Origin: Treponema sp.
GTDB taxonomy: Bacteria > Spirochaetota > Spirochaetia > Treponematales > Breznakiellaceae
Direction of reading: 5' to 3'
NCBI GenBank assembly: GCA_009777335.1
Contig: WRMC01000005.1
Span: forward strand, 62,001-126,000
DNA length: 64,000 nt
Positions within the stretch are counted from its first letter, which is position 1, and the number at the start of each line of letters is the position of its first letter. The notes beneath the pieces were generated by a model, which had not been told where the DNA came from, searched no databases, and was given only the letters and a program-made list of their open reading frames with translations. A program made the translations under genes and the position numbers. Of the stretch, positions 26,590 through 34,094 are shown in pieces.

Positions 26590-27183
26590 TTATTTCCCGT
26601 AGATATGTTCCAGCCCGTGGATCAATTCCAGGGCCTTATCCTTGCACTCCCCGCAGGAGGACCCTATCTTGGTGGCCTGCTGGAACTGCTCCCAGCTTCG
26701 GGCCCCATTCTGATAGGCCCGCTCCAGGTCCTTGTCGGTAATCCCCAGGCAGGTGCAGATGACCGTGGTCTCTTCCTGGAGCTCCCCGGCCCTCCCGGCC
26801 TGGGCCAGGTAATCGTCGATGGCGGCCCTCAGAGCCTTATCCCCTAACACCGAACAGTGGATCTTGTTCTCCGGGAGGCCCCCAAGCTTTTCCACCAGGT
26901 CCTCGGGTTTTATATTGTAGGCATCGGCGATGTTCATCCCCTTGATCGATTCGGAGAGGATGCTGGTGGAGGCTATGGCGCTGGCACAGCCGTAGGTCTT
27001 CCAGCGGACATCGGTGATGATATCATCCTTAATCTGGAGGAGCATCAGCATCTGGTCGCCGCAGACGATGTTCCCCGTCAGGCCCCGCCCCTGGGCAGGG
27101 AAGGTCTTTTCATCCTCCAAAAGCACATTCCGGGGATTGGTGAAGTGATCCTTTACCGTATCTGAATATATCCAATCTGACAT
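26590..27183 (-). CDS. NifU/IscU-type Fe-S scaffold with C-terminal BFD domain
   Basis: A 197-residue protein with two parts. Residues 1-130 are an IscU/NifU_N scaffold with the three cluster cysteines in GNIVCGDQM, YGCASAIAS and KIHCSVLG. Residues 140-190 form a BFD-like 2Fe-2S domain (CTCLGITDKDLERAY and SSCGECKDKA). It resembles NifU without the C-terminal NFU domain. It is coupled to the desulfurase gene (one base between them, with AGGAGAA as its binding site). It probably assembles clusters for local clients such as PurF, glutamate synthase and the ferredoxin subunit; that link is inferred. Confidence 0.9.
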   Translation of the reverse strand: MSDWIYSDTVKDHFTNPRNVLLEDEKTFPAQGRGLTGNIVCGDQMLMLLQIKDDIITDVRWKTYGCASAIASTSILSESIKGMNIADAYNIKPEDLVEKLGGLPENKIHCSVLGDKALRAAIDDYLAQAGRAGELQEETTVICTCLGITDKDLERAYQNGARSWEQFQQATKIGSSCGECKDKALELIHGLEHIYGK

Positions 27184-27184
27184 C

Positions 27185-28363
27185 TTATTCTCCTAGGGTT
27201 GACATGGCCCTGAGCCGGCTGATGATGGGGGGCAGCTGCTCAAGAACATAATCGGCATCTTCCCTGGTGCTGTACCAGCCCAGGCTAAAACGAATTGATC
27301 CGTGGGCCAGGCTGGGCCCGGCCCCTATGGCCATCAGGACATGGGAGGGATCCAGGCTCCCGGAGGCACAGGCCGAGCCGGTAGAAACCTCTATCCCCGC
27401 CATATCCATGGATAAGAGGATGGACTCCCCCTCGGCCCCGGGGAAGGAAACATTCAGGGTATTGGGAAGGCAGTCCTCCTGGTGGCCGTTAATCGTTATA
27501 TTGGGGATCCTCTCCAACAGCCCCTCCCTAAGATATGCCTTTAGGGCCCCCGTTCTTTCCTGGTACTCCCCCAGACAACTAAGGGCCAGCTCGGCGGCCT
27601 TGCCCAGCCCCAGGATCCCCAGGGTATTATAGGTCCCCGCCCGGAGGCCCTTCTCCTGATGGCCCCCTTCCAGGAGGGGATAGAGGGGTGCCCCCTTCTT
27701 CACATAGAGGGCCCCTATGCCCTTGGGGCCGTAGATCTTGTGGGCCGACATGGTAAGGTAATCGAGGCCCAGATCCTCTACATTAATGGGAATTTTCCCC
27801 ACCGCCTGGACCCCGTCGCTATGCACCAGGGCCCCTGCCTCCTTGGCCAGGGCAGTGATCTCTTTCATATTCTGAATGGTCCCTATCTCGTTATTGGCCG
27901 CCATGACCGACACAAAGAGGGTTTTATCGCTGAGGGTCCTCCGGTAGACCTCCATGTCTATCTTGCCCGCCGAATCGACGGGGAGCAGATGGACCTTAAG
28001 ACCCTGGTTCCGGGAGTATTCGGCGGAGTTAAGGACGCAGGGATGCTCTATGGCGGTGGTGATGATCTCGCTCCGTCCCTGGAAGGGGGGCCTCTGCTCC
28101 GAAGCCAGGCGGCGCATGGTATGAAAGACCGTGTTGTTTAGCTCCGTGCCCCCGGAACCAAAGACCAGGTCCCCCGGTGGAGCACCCAGGAGGGCCCCCA
28201 GGGAAGATCGGGCCTCTTCTATCCGGGAGCGGGCCAGGCGGCCAGAGGAGTGCATGCTTGAGGCATTCCCGTAGATCTCCAGGTCCCTCACCATGGCGTC
28301 CCTCACCTCCTCCCGCAGGGGGGTGGTCGCGTTATAGTCCATGTATACCTTCTTGTCTGCCAT
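27185..28363 (-). CDS. Cysteine desulfurase (NifS/IscS family)
   Basis: PLP enzyme that supplies sulfur from cysteine for Fe-S assembly, 392 residues. It starts MADKKVYMDYNATTPLR; the PLP lysine lies in MSAHKIYGPKGIG and the sulfur-accepting cysteine in STGSACASGSLDPSHV, a class I (NifS/IscS) loop. The start at 28363 follows GGAGTAAGG; 11 extra upstream codons cross the promoter region and are not used. It forms a pair with the IscU-BFD scaffold. Confidence 0.93.
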   Translation of the reverse strand: MADKKVYMDYNATTPLREEVRDAMVRDLEIYGNASSMHSSGRLARSRIEEARSSLGALLGAPPGDLVFGSGGTELNNTVFHTMRRLASEQRPPFQGRSEIITTAIEHPCVLNSAEYSRNQGLKVHLLPVDSAGKIDMEVYRRTLSDKTLFVSVMAANNEIGTIQNMKEITALAKEAGALVHSDGVQAVGKIPINVEDLGLDYLTMSAHKIYGPKGIGALYVKKGAPLYPLLEGGHQEKGLRAGTYNTLGILGLGKAAELALSCLGEYQERTGALKAYLREGLLERIPNITINGHQEDCLPNTLNVSFPGAEGESILLSMDMAGIEVSTGSACASGSLDPSHVLMAIGAGPSLAHGSIRFSLGWYSTREDADYVLEQLPPIISRLRAMSTLGE

Positions 28364-28379
28364 CCTTACTCCGTTTCCT

Positions 28380-28409
28380 ACTATATAATAATTCAACCGC
28401 CCCTGTTAA
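28380..28409 (-). promoter_or_regulatory. Promoter for the cysteine desulfurase operon
   Basis: Minus strand TTAACA (28404-28409), 18-base spacer, TATAGT (28380-28385), the same -10 hexamer and spacing as the purB promoter. The -10 box ends 16 bases before the ATG, leaving a short leader that includes GGAGTAAGG. Confidence 0.65.
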
Positions 28410-28426
28410 GGGACATGGGCCTCTCA

Positions 28427-28455
28427 TTGTACATGGGGGCCCTTCCGGCTATACT
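28427..28455 (+). promoter_or_regulatory. Promoter for the phosphohexomutase gene
   Basis: Plus strand TTGTAC (28427-28432), 17-base spacer, TATACT (28450-28455). The -10 box ends only eight bases before the ATG at 28464, so the transcript would start at or within two or three bases of the start codon. No ribosome binding site is visible. Confidence 0.65.
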
Positions 28456-28463
28456 GTTCCCCT

Positions 28464-30320
28464 ATGGGCCCCCTACTGGAAGAAACCCTATCAAAGATGA
28501 TTCTCTCCCCCTCGGGCTGGCGGGGCATCTTTGCCCAGGACGGGGATGCCGAAAGCCGGAACCCCCAGATCTCGTCTGAACATAGCCTTATCGTCACCGC
28601 CGCCGCCCGGGCCTTTTCTGATTACCTCGCCCACCCAGAGCCCGGCCAGAAAAAGCCCCGCCGGGGGGCCATCATCGTTGGCAGGGATACCCGTCCCACG
28701 GGGGAGGCCATAGCCCAGGACATCATATTGAGCCTCTCGGCCCTGGGGAACCAGGTCCTCTATGCGGGGGTTTGTGCCTCCCCGGAGATCATGGCCTTTA
28801 CGCGGAAGCGGGCGGCCGAAGAAGGGGCCGGTTATGATACTATCCAGGGTTTTATCTATATCTCGGCCAGCCACAACCCCATAGGTTATAACGGCCTCAA
28901 GTTCGGCCTCACCGGGGGGGGGACCATCCCGGCCCAAGTAAACAGCCCCTTGGTCTTGGCCTTTAAGGAAGCCCTGGCCCGGCCAAAGATTGAAGAGGAG
29001 TTGGAAGCACTCCTGGAAAGGGCGAACCCCGAAATCGTAGACCTGATCTACGAGGCCGATTTTCTTTACAAAGACATGGCCCTGGAAGACTATACCGAAT
29101 TTTCCCGCCAGGTCATTTCTGGCTTTAGCGGGGGGGAAAAGCAGGAAAGCTTTTTTGAGGGGATCCGGCAAGGGCTGGAACAGTATCCCCTGGGGATAGG
29201 AGCGGACTTTAACGGATCCGCCCGGGCCCAGTCCATAGACCGGAGCTTTCTTTCCAGTTTAGGGGTTTCATTTTCTGCTATCAATGCCCATGAGATCCTA
29301 AGCCCCATAGTCCCCGAGGGGGCCTCCCTGGATAAATGCCGGGAGTTTCTCGAGGAGCTCCATAGACAGGACAGCCGCAATCTCCTGGCCTACATGCCCG
29401 ACTGTGACGGCGACCGAGGCAACCTGGTTGTAATCGCTGACCAGGGGAAGGCCAGGAACCTGGAAGCCCAGGAGGTCTTTGCCCTGGCCTGCGTGGCCGA
29501 ACTCTCCTCCCTGGTCTGGACCGGGGAACTAAGCTACGACCCCCAAGGGAGGCCCCTTCAAAGGGCCGCCCTGGTGGTCAACGACCCCACCTCCAACCGG
29601 ATCGATCGCATCGCTGGAGCCTTTGGGGTCCAGGTCCACCGGGCCGAGGTGGGAGAAGCCAACGTGGTGGGCCTGGCGGCCAAGCTCCGGGACCAGGGCT
29701 ATCTGGTCCGGATCCTGGGGGAAGGCTCGGCGGGGGGAACCATCATCCACCCCGCGGCGGTCCGGGACCCCATCAACACCCTGGGGGGGATCCTCAAGAT
29801 CCTCTTGCTCCGGGGCGACGAGGGCCCCTTTGCGATCTGGTGCCGCCTCTCGGGGCAGGAGCAGCTCATCTCCAAAGATTTTGGCCTGGCCCAGATCATC
29901 GCTTCCCTTCCGGTCTATCATACCACCGGGGCCTATACCGATGATGCCCTCCTCTCGGTCCAGACCAAGGACCATGCTAAGCTCAAGGAATGTTACCAGG
30001 GGATCTTTACCCGGGACTGGGAGAAGGAAAGGAAGACCCTCCAGAAAATGGGGGGCATCGATTCCTGGGAGGCCGCCTCCTATAGGGGTCTGGAGGAAAG
30101 CCGGGGCATAACAAACTTCGGCGAAGCAGGAACCGGCGGTTTAAAGATTGAATTGCTCCGGGGAAGCGAAAGCAGGGCCTGGATCTGGATGAGGGGTTCA
30201 GCCACCGAGCCGGTCTTCCGGATCATGGCCGACGCGCCGGACCCGGAACTGGAACGATACCTTATCACATGGCAGAGGCGCATGGTCCTTGAAGCTGACC
30301 GGGCTCTTGCATCATCATAG
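28464..30320 (+). CDS. Phosphoglucomutase/phosphomannomutase family protein
   Basis: Alpha-D-phosphohexomutase, 618 residues, interconverting sugar 1- and 6-phosphates. The phosphoserine loop is ISASHNPIGYNGLKF, the Mg loop DCDGDRGN, the sugar-binding loop GEGSAGG and the C-terminal phosphate site RGSATEPVFRI. It is longer than typical bacterial PGM/PMM enzymes, with extra sequence in the middle. It is divergent from the desulfurase operon and probably leaderless (see promoter). Glucose versus mannose specificity cannot be told from sequence alone. Confidence 0.88.
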   Translation: MGPLLEETLSKMILSPSGWRGIFAQDGDAESRNPQISSEHSLIVTAAARAFSDYLAHPEPGQKKPRRGAIIVGRDTRPTGEAIAQDIILSLSALGNQVLYAGVCASPEIMAFTRKRAAEEGAGYDTIQGFIYISASHNPIGYNGLKFGLTGGGTIPAQVNSPLVLAFKEALARPKIEEELEALLERANPEIVDLIYEADFLYKDMALEDYTEFSRQVISGFSGGEKQESFFEGIRQGLEQYPLGIGADFNGSARAQSIDRSFLSSLGVSFSAINAHEILSPIVPEGASLDKCREFLEELHRQDSRNLLAYMPDCDGDRGNLVVIADQGKARNLEAQEVFALACVAELSSLVWTGELSYDPQGRPLQRAALVVNDPTSNRIDRIAGAFGVQVHRAEVGEANVVGLAAKLRDQGYLVRILGEGSAGGTIIHPAAVRDPINTLGGILKILLLRGDEGPFAIWCRLSGQEQLISKDFGLAQIIASLPVYHTTGAYTDDALLSVQTKDHAKLKECYQGIFTRDWEKERKTLQKMGGIDSWEAASYRGLEESRGITNFGEAGTGGLKIELLRGSESRAWIWMRGSATEPVFRIMADAPDPELERYLITWQRRMVLEADRALASS

Positions 30321-30344
30321 GAAGGGCAGGAAAAGGAGGAGGAC

Positions 30345-30836
30345 ATGGGCCTAAGGGGTGAAATTTTTTCCACCAAGGTGACTTTGCAGAACAGGACCTA
30401 TTTTTTCAACGTAAAGGAAAACCGGCTGGGGGACCTCTACCTTAACATTGTCGAAAGCAAAAACAAGGATGAGGGGGGCTTTGATCGCCAATCGGTGATC
30501 CTCTTTGCCGAGGACCTCCAGGCCTTTCTCCAGGGTTTCGATGAATCCCTAAAGGTCATGGAAAAGGAGGTCCGGGACAAGCGGAGAGCCCGGCCCCCCC
30601 GGGAGACCAACAAACGGGAAGCCCCCCGGAGAGAAGGCTCTGGCCCCAGACGGGAGGGTCCCCAAAAAACCCGTATCAAAGTAGGCCCCAAGGGCGCCCC
30701 CAGGGGGGGAGAAAAGAAAGCCCCCTACCCTGCTAAACCGAGGCTGGGTACGAAACCTGGTAACGATTCAAAGCCCCGCCGGGATAAGGGGCCGGGGAAG
30801 AATAAGATGGTGGTGAAGAGGAAGCGGACGGATTAA
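30345..30836 (+). CDS. PUR-domain nucleic-acid-binding protein (BpuR-like)
   Basis: A 163-residue protein. Residues 1-75 (GLRGEIFSTKV, RTYFFNVKENRLGDLYLNI, ESKNKDEGGFDRQSV) match the PUR-alpha-like domain of Borrelia BpuR, which binds RNA and single-stranded DNA and acts as a post-transcriptional regulator. Residues 76-163 form a long tail rich in Arg, Lys, Pro and Gly, absent from the short Borrelia protein and probably disordered and nucleic-acid binding. A strong GGAGGA binding site precedes the ATG. It lies 24 bases after the mutase gene. Confidence 0.82.
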   Translation: MGLRGEIFSTKVTLQNRTYFFNVKENRLGDLYLNIVESKNKDEGGFDRQSVILFAEDLQAFLQGFDESLKVMEKEVRDKRRARPPRETNKREAPRREGSGPRREGPQKTRIKVGPKGAPRGGEKKAPYPAKPRLGTKPGNDSKPRRDKGPGKNKMVVKRKRTD

Positions 30837-30865
30837 AGCAAGGTAAATATGGTATTTCTCAATCT

Positions 30866-31145
30866 AAGACCTCACTATCCCTTCACCGCTGGACAGAAAC
30901 ATGGCCCCCGCGGCTCCAGCGTCCGGACCACACAACTGTTTGCAATATTGATTTGCCTAAGGCTTACATAAATTAATTTCACTTTAAGTTGTGTGGTCAG
31001 GCCGAAATCGCCGCAGGGACCATTTTCTGCTCCAGCTGAGCAAGCCATGCGTTGTAAGATCAAGAAGAGCCTTTAATTATTCCTCTTCCAAGCAAGGTGA
31101 GTAGGGAAGAATGATGAAATATACAGACATAGGTGTCTGTCACCC
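30866..31145 (+). repeat. Structured intergenic repeat, copy 1
   Basis: First of five related copies; this one is in forward orientation. It starts at AAGACCTC and ends in GGTGTCTGTCACC. Inside are a GCTGGAC...CTCCAGC block, a central stem GACCACACAACT (30926-30937) with AGTTGTGTGGTC (30987-30998), a GGCCGAAATCGCCGC block, a CTGCTCCAGCTGAG block and the AAGAAGAGCCT block. The central stem is AC/GT where copies 3 and 4 have GC/GC at one position, keeping the pair. No gene is seen in it. It fills the gap after the BpuR-like gene. Confidence 0.85.
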
Positions 31146-31202
31146 TTGCTGGGCTGTTTGGAGATATTAAACTTATTTTGCAAACTTCCTATGCAAACCA
31201 TG

Positions 31203-31232
31203 AAATTTTTTCAGTACGTACCGAAAAAATTT
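31203..31232. repeat. Near-perfect 30-bp palindrome with ACGT centre
   Basis: Arms AAATTTTTTCAGTAC and GTACCGAAAAAATTT match at 14 of 15 positions around a central AC|GT. The A/T-rich ends resemble the perfect palindrome at 32362-32389, also centred on AC|GT; together they bracket the ORF6N remnant and the toxin-antitoxin pair. From 31146 to 31380 I see no convincing gene. Confidence 0.75.
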
Positions 31233-31324
31233 CTAATGTATTTCAAATTCACGAATTCTTTTGGCGTTTTCGTTCTTCTTCAAAAATCCATCACGCTCTA
31301 CTTAGCCGGGTCCATGCGGCTTAA

Positions 31325-31376
31325 AACAAGGCTGTCCAGTATTTTTCCCGGGCAGCCTTGTTTGTTTGACAGATGA
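31325..31376 (+). terminator. Terminator-like hairpin
   Basis: CAAGGCTGTCC and GGGCAGCCTTG can pair (ten of eleven positions) around a short A/T-rich loop and are followed by TTTGTTTG. No intact gene ends here; it may have belonged to something now lost upstream of the ORF6N remnant. Confidence 0.5.
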
Positions 31377-31380
31377 TTTT

Positions 31381-31600
31381 ATGTTCCAATTAACACAAGA
31401 CGAATGGAATTCTATGAGATCACAATTTGTGATCTCATAGAATGGCCGTGGTGGTCGGTGTAATACTCCATTTGCTTTCACAGAACACGGTATATTAAAT
31501 AGAAAAGAACGACAAGCGGGTAAACGAAATTGTTATCGCCCTCAACAACCTGATCGAACAGCCGCCGCAAACGAAAAAGATAGGGTTTGGGGTGAATGAA
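31381..31600 (+). pseudogene. ORF6N (KilA-N-like) domain gene remnant
   Basis: The frame from 31381 reads MFQLTQDEWNSMRSQF, then a TAG stop, then NGRGGR and PFAFTEHGILN. After a frame change it reads KNDKRVNEIVIALNNLIEQ and KKIGFGV. These are the start, middle and end of ORF6N-domain proteins (usual forms FQLT..E...LRSQ, GGRRY.PYAFTEQGV, IGF.V), phage-type DNA-binding or antirepressor proteins. At least one stop, one frameshift and a large internal loss are present. It marks former mobile DNA. Confidence 0.75.
31409..31443. repeat. Perfect 17-bp inverted repeat inside the ORF6N remnant
   Basis: Left arm ATTCTATGAGATCACAA and right arm TTGTGATCTCATAGAAT are perfect complements separated by one T. 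The left half still encodes the conserved MRSQF part of the ORF6N family; the right half carries the stop codon that ends the frame. The palindrome may thus have arisen by local inverted duplication or hairpin repair. Confidence 0.85.
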
Positions 31601-31667
31601 AAAGCACCCAGATATTCAACTTCCCAAAATGCAGAAAGTAGAGCGGTCTTTTTTAAGAGTACTAGTA

Positions 31668-31976
31668 TTATATTTGCGAAAAATTAGATATTTTAACGTT
31701 TCCATCAGGGAAGCGGGCAATAACTTCAAGTTCGCCGCCCATTGCCTCAATGTGGCTTCGCAAGGTAGAAATATACATGTCTGTTCGCTTTTCCAGTTTT
31801 GCTATAGCGGGCTGCTGGATATGCAGAGCTTCGGCAAGCATTTTTTGGGAAAGACCCCGGGCATTTCGCAGCTCCTGGAGCGGCATTTCAGCAAGTGTCT
31901 TTTTTACTGCTTCCTCATTTCTAGCTCTGCGCTCAGGACTCATTTTTTCCCTTAGTACATTAAAATTTTTTGCCAT
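31668..31976 (-). CDS. XRE-family antitoxin (HigA-like)
   Basis: A 102-residue protein with a helix-turn-helix at about 36-65 (LRNARGLSQKMLAEALHIQQ, PAIAKLEKRTDMYISTL), typical of XRE antitoxins paired with Gp49-family toxins. It overlaps the end of the toxin gene by 17 bases in the usual toxin-first order. Such antitoxins neutralise the toxin and repress their own operon. Its partner looks damaged, so the pair may now act only as a regulator. Confidence 0.85.
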   Translation of the reverse strand: MAKNFNVLREKMSPERRARNEEAVKKTLAEMPLQELRNARGLSQKMLAEALHIQQPAIAKLEKRTDMYISTLRSHIEAMGGELEVIARFPDGNVKISNFSQI

Positions 31977-32241
31977 CTTTTTCCTCCTGGATTTCCTTCA
32001 GGTAAACATCATAAATTTTATCAGCAACGGGAACCATAGTATCATAAAACCTGTCGTCCCCTGTTTTATCTCCGCCAATTAGTAGTATAGCGATCCGCCT
32101 TGGATCAAAAGCATAAAATGTCCTTAAAGGGCGTCCTTCATTTTCTAGCAAGCCTACTGAATAATCGACAGCGTCCTGTTCAGCTATGCTCAGAGTTTCC
32201 CACCATGCTTCAAACTCGTCTGTATATTCAACTTCCCACAT
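31960..32241 (-). CDS. Gp49/HigB-like toxin with internal deletion
   Basis: Protein of about 93 residues from MWEVEYTDEFEAWW (start 32241); a GTG at 32292 would add 17 residues. The start and the end (FDPRRIAILLIGGDKTGDDRFY) match Gp49/HigB2 RelE-fold toxins. The middle is short: NEGRPLRTFYAFDPRR lacks the roughly 25 residues usually lying between the GP.LGRP turn and the GRP..R..FAFDP strand. The frame is kept. A toxin missing this beta-strand region is probably inactive. Confidence 0.78.
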   Translation of the reverse strand: MWEVEYTDEFEAWWETLSIAEQDAVDYSVGLLENEGRPLRTFYAFDPRRIAILLIGGDKTGDDRFYDTMVPVADKIYDVYLKEIQEEKDGKKF

Positions 32242-32361
32242 GAAGTAAGGATATTCCATAGAAGGAATAAATGCAAGAGTTATACCTCGCACTCTCTCCC
32301 TCTGTGCCTGGCCTTCCTACGGAAGGCATGAGAGGTATTTCCGAATCCAGTAGCCCACCAA

Positions 32362-32389
32362 AATTTTTTTGGGACGTCCCAAAAAAATT
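32362..32389. repeat. Perfect 28-bp palindrome with ACGT centre
   Basis: Arms AATTTTTTTGGGAC and GTCCCAAAAAAATT are exact complements with no spacer. It lies between the toxin gene and the SurA-like gene, about 120 bases after the latter's stop. It could act as a terminator in either direction, although a hairpin without loop bases is not ideal. It resembles the palindrome at 31203-31232. Nothing else is seen between 32293 and 32507. Confidence 0.8.
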
Positions 32390-32507
32390 CTTAGGAAGAT
32401 TAAATAATATATATAATATCTCTAAAAAGACCAGTAAAAGGGTGACAAACCCATTTTGAATCCTGGGTTATAAGCCCTTGATTGATGGCTTTTTTCACTT
32501 TTCGTTT

Positions 32508-33557
32508 TTACCAGTTCAGGTTATTTTCCATTATATTTACGCTTGCGGCAGCTCTCAGCTCAGCTATCAACTCAGCTGTAGCCTGGGCCAGTGCTGCTTG
32601 CTGGCGCTCCTGCCACATGGTGTTACCGATATACTCCCTTACAGTTACATTGATTCCAAGCTGGTATATATCATCCAACTCAAGAATTTTTTGTTCGTAT
32701 ATTTCTGTAACTTTTATTATTCTAAAAGTGTCAGGGCCCTCTATGAGCCTAGATACCTCACCCTGCCTTAGGTTGAATGCAATATCCATAAACTCTGTTC
32801 CAAATATTTGATTTGCTTGCGGATTTCTGGGCACATATCCGGCGTCACCTGCCTGGTAATCTGAATTTTGCCCCTGTCCTCTAAGTACAGCTTCATCAAA
32901 CCTTGTTGGGTTTGTTCCAATTTCCCATACAAGACGATCCGCTAATTCTCTTGCTCTGGGTCTGGATGTTGCATCATTAAACCTCACCTGGATCATGGAA
33001 AAACGCACAGTATCTGGTCTTACAAGCTGAGACCTGTTAAGCATATAGGTGTTTCTAATTTCATCTTCTGAGGGAGGCATGATATTCTGAAGTTGAGCCC
33101 CTTTTGTTTCCGTGAGATATTTTTGAACAATCATCTGCCTATGTAGCTGTTCCCTGAAAGCTGCCACATCAAGTCCCGTTTCATTCAGTATTGCTTGTGC
33201 AAATTCTAAATCTGTAGGCTGGCGGCCTATTTGCTGAGCCAAGGATGCCCGCAAATGCTGTACCTGTTGGTTTACTTCATTTTCCGATACTGTAACACGG
33301 TCACATGCTGCTGCCTGCATTGCAAGTCTTTCGTTGATCATGACATCAAGAAGCTGGCGTCTTTCTGCAACAGTTAGTGTACGGTCAGTACCTCTTTCTA
33401 ATCTTTCAACTTCAGTGCGAAGCTGCCCTACGGTTATGGGCTCACTTGAAGTCAGGTTTACTATAGCTGCCGGCTGTGTAGCAGCCTGGGAAAAACAAAA
33501 ACCAGTGAGACCCAGACCAAAAACTAAACAAAATATTGAATTTTTCACATACTGCAT
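32508..33557 (-). CDS. SurA-like periplasmic peptidyl-prolyl isomerase
   Basis: A 349-residue exported protein: signal peptide at about 1-24 (hydrophobic SIFCLVFGLGLTGFCFS followed by QA), SurA_N-type helical domain at about 45-150 (LLDVMINERLAMQAA), and a parvulin-like domain at about 165-290 (VRFSMIQVRF, GDAGYVPRN, FNLRQGEVSRLIEGPDTFRIIKV). It probably chaperones outer membrane proteins. Its codon and base usage is visibly more AT-rich than the surrounding genes. The promoter lies so close that the mRNA may be leaderless. Confidence 0.82.
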   Translation of the reverse strand: MQYVKNSIFCLVFGLGLTGFCFSQAATQPAAIVNLTSSEPITVGQLRTEVERLERGTDRTLTVAERRQLLDVMINERLAMQAAACDRVTVSENEVNQQVQHLRASLAQQIGRQPTDLEFAQAILNETGLDVAAFREQLHRQMIVQKYLTETKGAQLQNIMPPSEDEIRNTYMLNRSQLVRPDTVRFSMIQVRFNDATSRPRARELADRLVWEIGTNPTRFDEAVLRGQGQNSDYQAGDAGYVPRNPQANQIFGTEFMDIAFNLRQGEVSRLIEGPDTFRIIKVTEIYEQKILELDDIYQLGINVTVREYIGNTMWQERQQAALAQATAELIAELRAAASVNIMENNLNW

Positions 33558-33562
33558 TGTTC

Positions 33563-33591
33563 ATCTTAATACAAAGGTTTTTTTTGTTCAA
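33563..33591 (-). promoter_or_regulatory. Promoter for the SurA-like gene
   Basis: Minus strand TTGAAC (33586-33591), 17-base spacer, TAAGAT (33563-33568). The -10 box ends five bases before the ATG at 33557, so the start of transcription should fall on or beside the start codon. From 33592 to 33829 I see no gene. Confidence 0.58.
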
Positions 33592-33829
33592 GGTTCCGCA
33601 TTTCCCCAAAAAGAAGAGGACAGGCCCCGGTGTCTTATGAACCGCCACTTTGTGCTTGCAGTAGGCCGTAGGTAGTCATTAAATTATCTTAGTGTGTCGT
33701 TGCTAATAGGGGGGCCCCTTATCTGACGTACCTTGCTTGCAGTGATAAGAGGAGAATAAGTCAGTGAAACCGGAAGATAAGAGAAGGGATATCCAATCGG
33801 ATCTAGCTCCTTATGGTGGAGGGCACAAT

Positions 33830-34071
33830 GGTGACAGACAACGCTTCCCTACCGAGCACACTTGGAAAGTATAAAAATTAAGGCTCTTCTAAGTCCAACC
33901 GCTCATTGCTTGCTCAGCTGGAGCAAAAAATGCTCCTGGCGGCGATTTCGGTCTGACTACTCAATCCATAAGGCAAAGTAAATTCCATTAGGTTACACGA
34001 TTGAGTAGTCAGAGCCGCTGGAGCCGCTAGGGGCATGTTTTTGTCCAGCGGTGAAGAGATAATGAGGTCTT
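33830..34071 (-). repeat. Structured intergenic repeat, copy 2
   Basis: Reverse orientation. All conserved blocks are present, but the central stem is completely different from the other copies: TCTGACTACTCAATC (33952-33966) and GATTGAGTAGTCAGA (33999-34013) pair over 15 bases, where copies 1, 3 and 4 have CCACACAACT/AGTTGTGTGG. The replaced stem still pairs perfectly. The GGTGACAGACA end lies at 33830 and the AAGACCTCAT end at 34071. It fills the gap between the SurA-like gene and rnhB. Confidence 0.88.
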
Positions 34072-34094
34072 GGTTTTGAGCTGACGGAGATTTA

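Noticed and set aside
31146-31376. Plus-strand frame of 76 codons before the ORF6N remnant
   Set aside because: It reads across the palindrome and the terminator-like hairpin and has an aromatic-rich, low-complexity composition with no binding site.
30866-34071. Repeats as integron attC sites with the toxin-antitoxin genes as cassettes
   Set aside because: The R'/R'' core boxes (RYYYAAC/GTTRRRY) are not in the right places and the copies have opposite orientations, unlike a cassette array.
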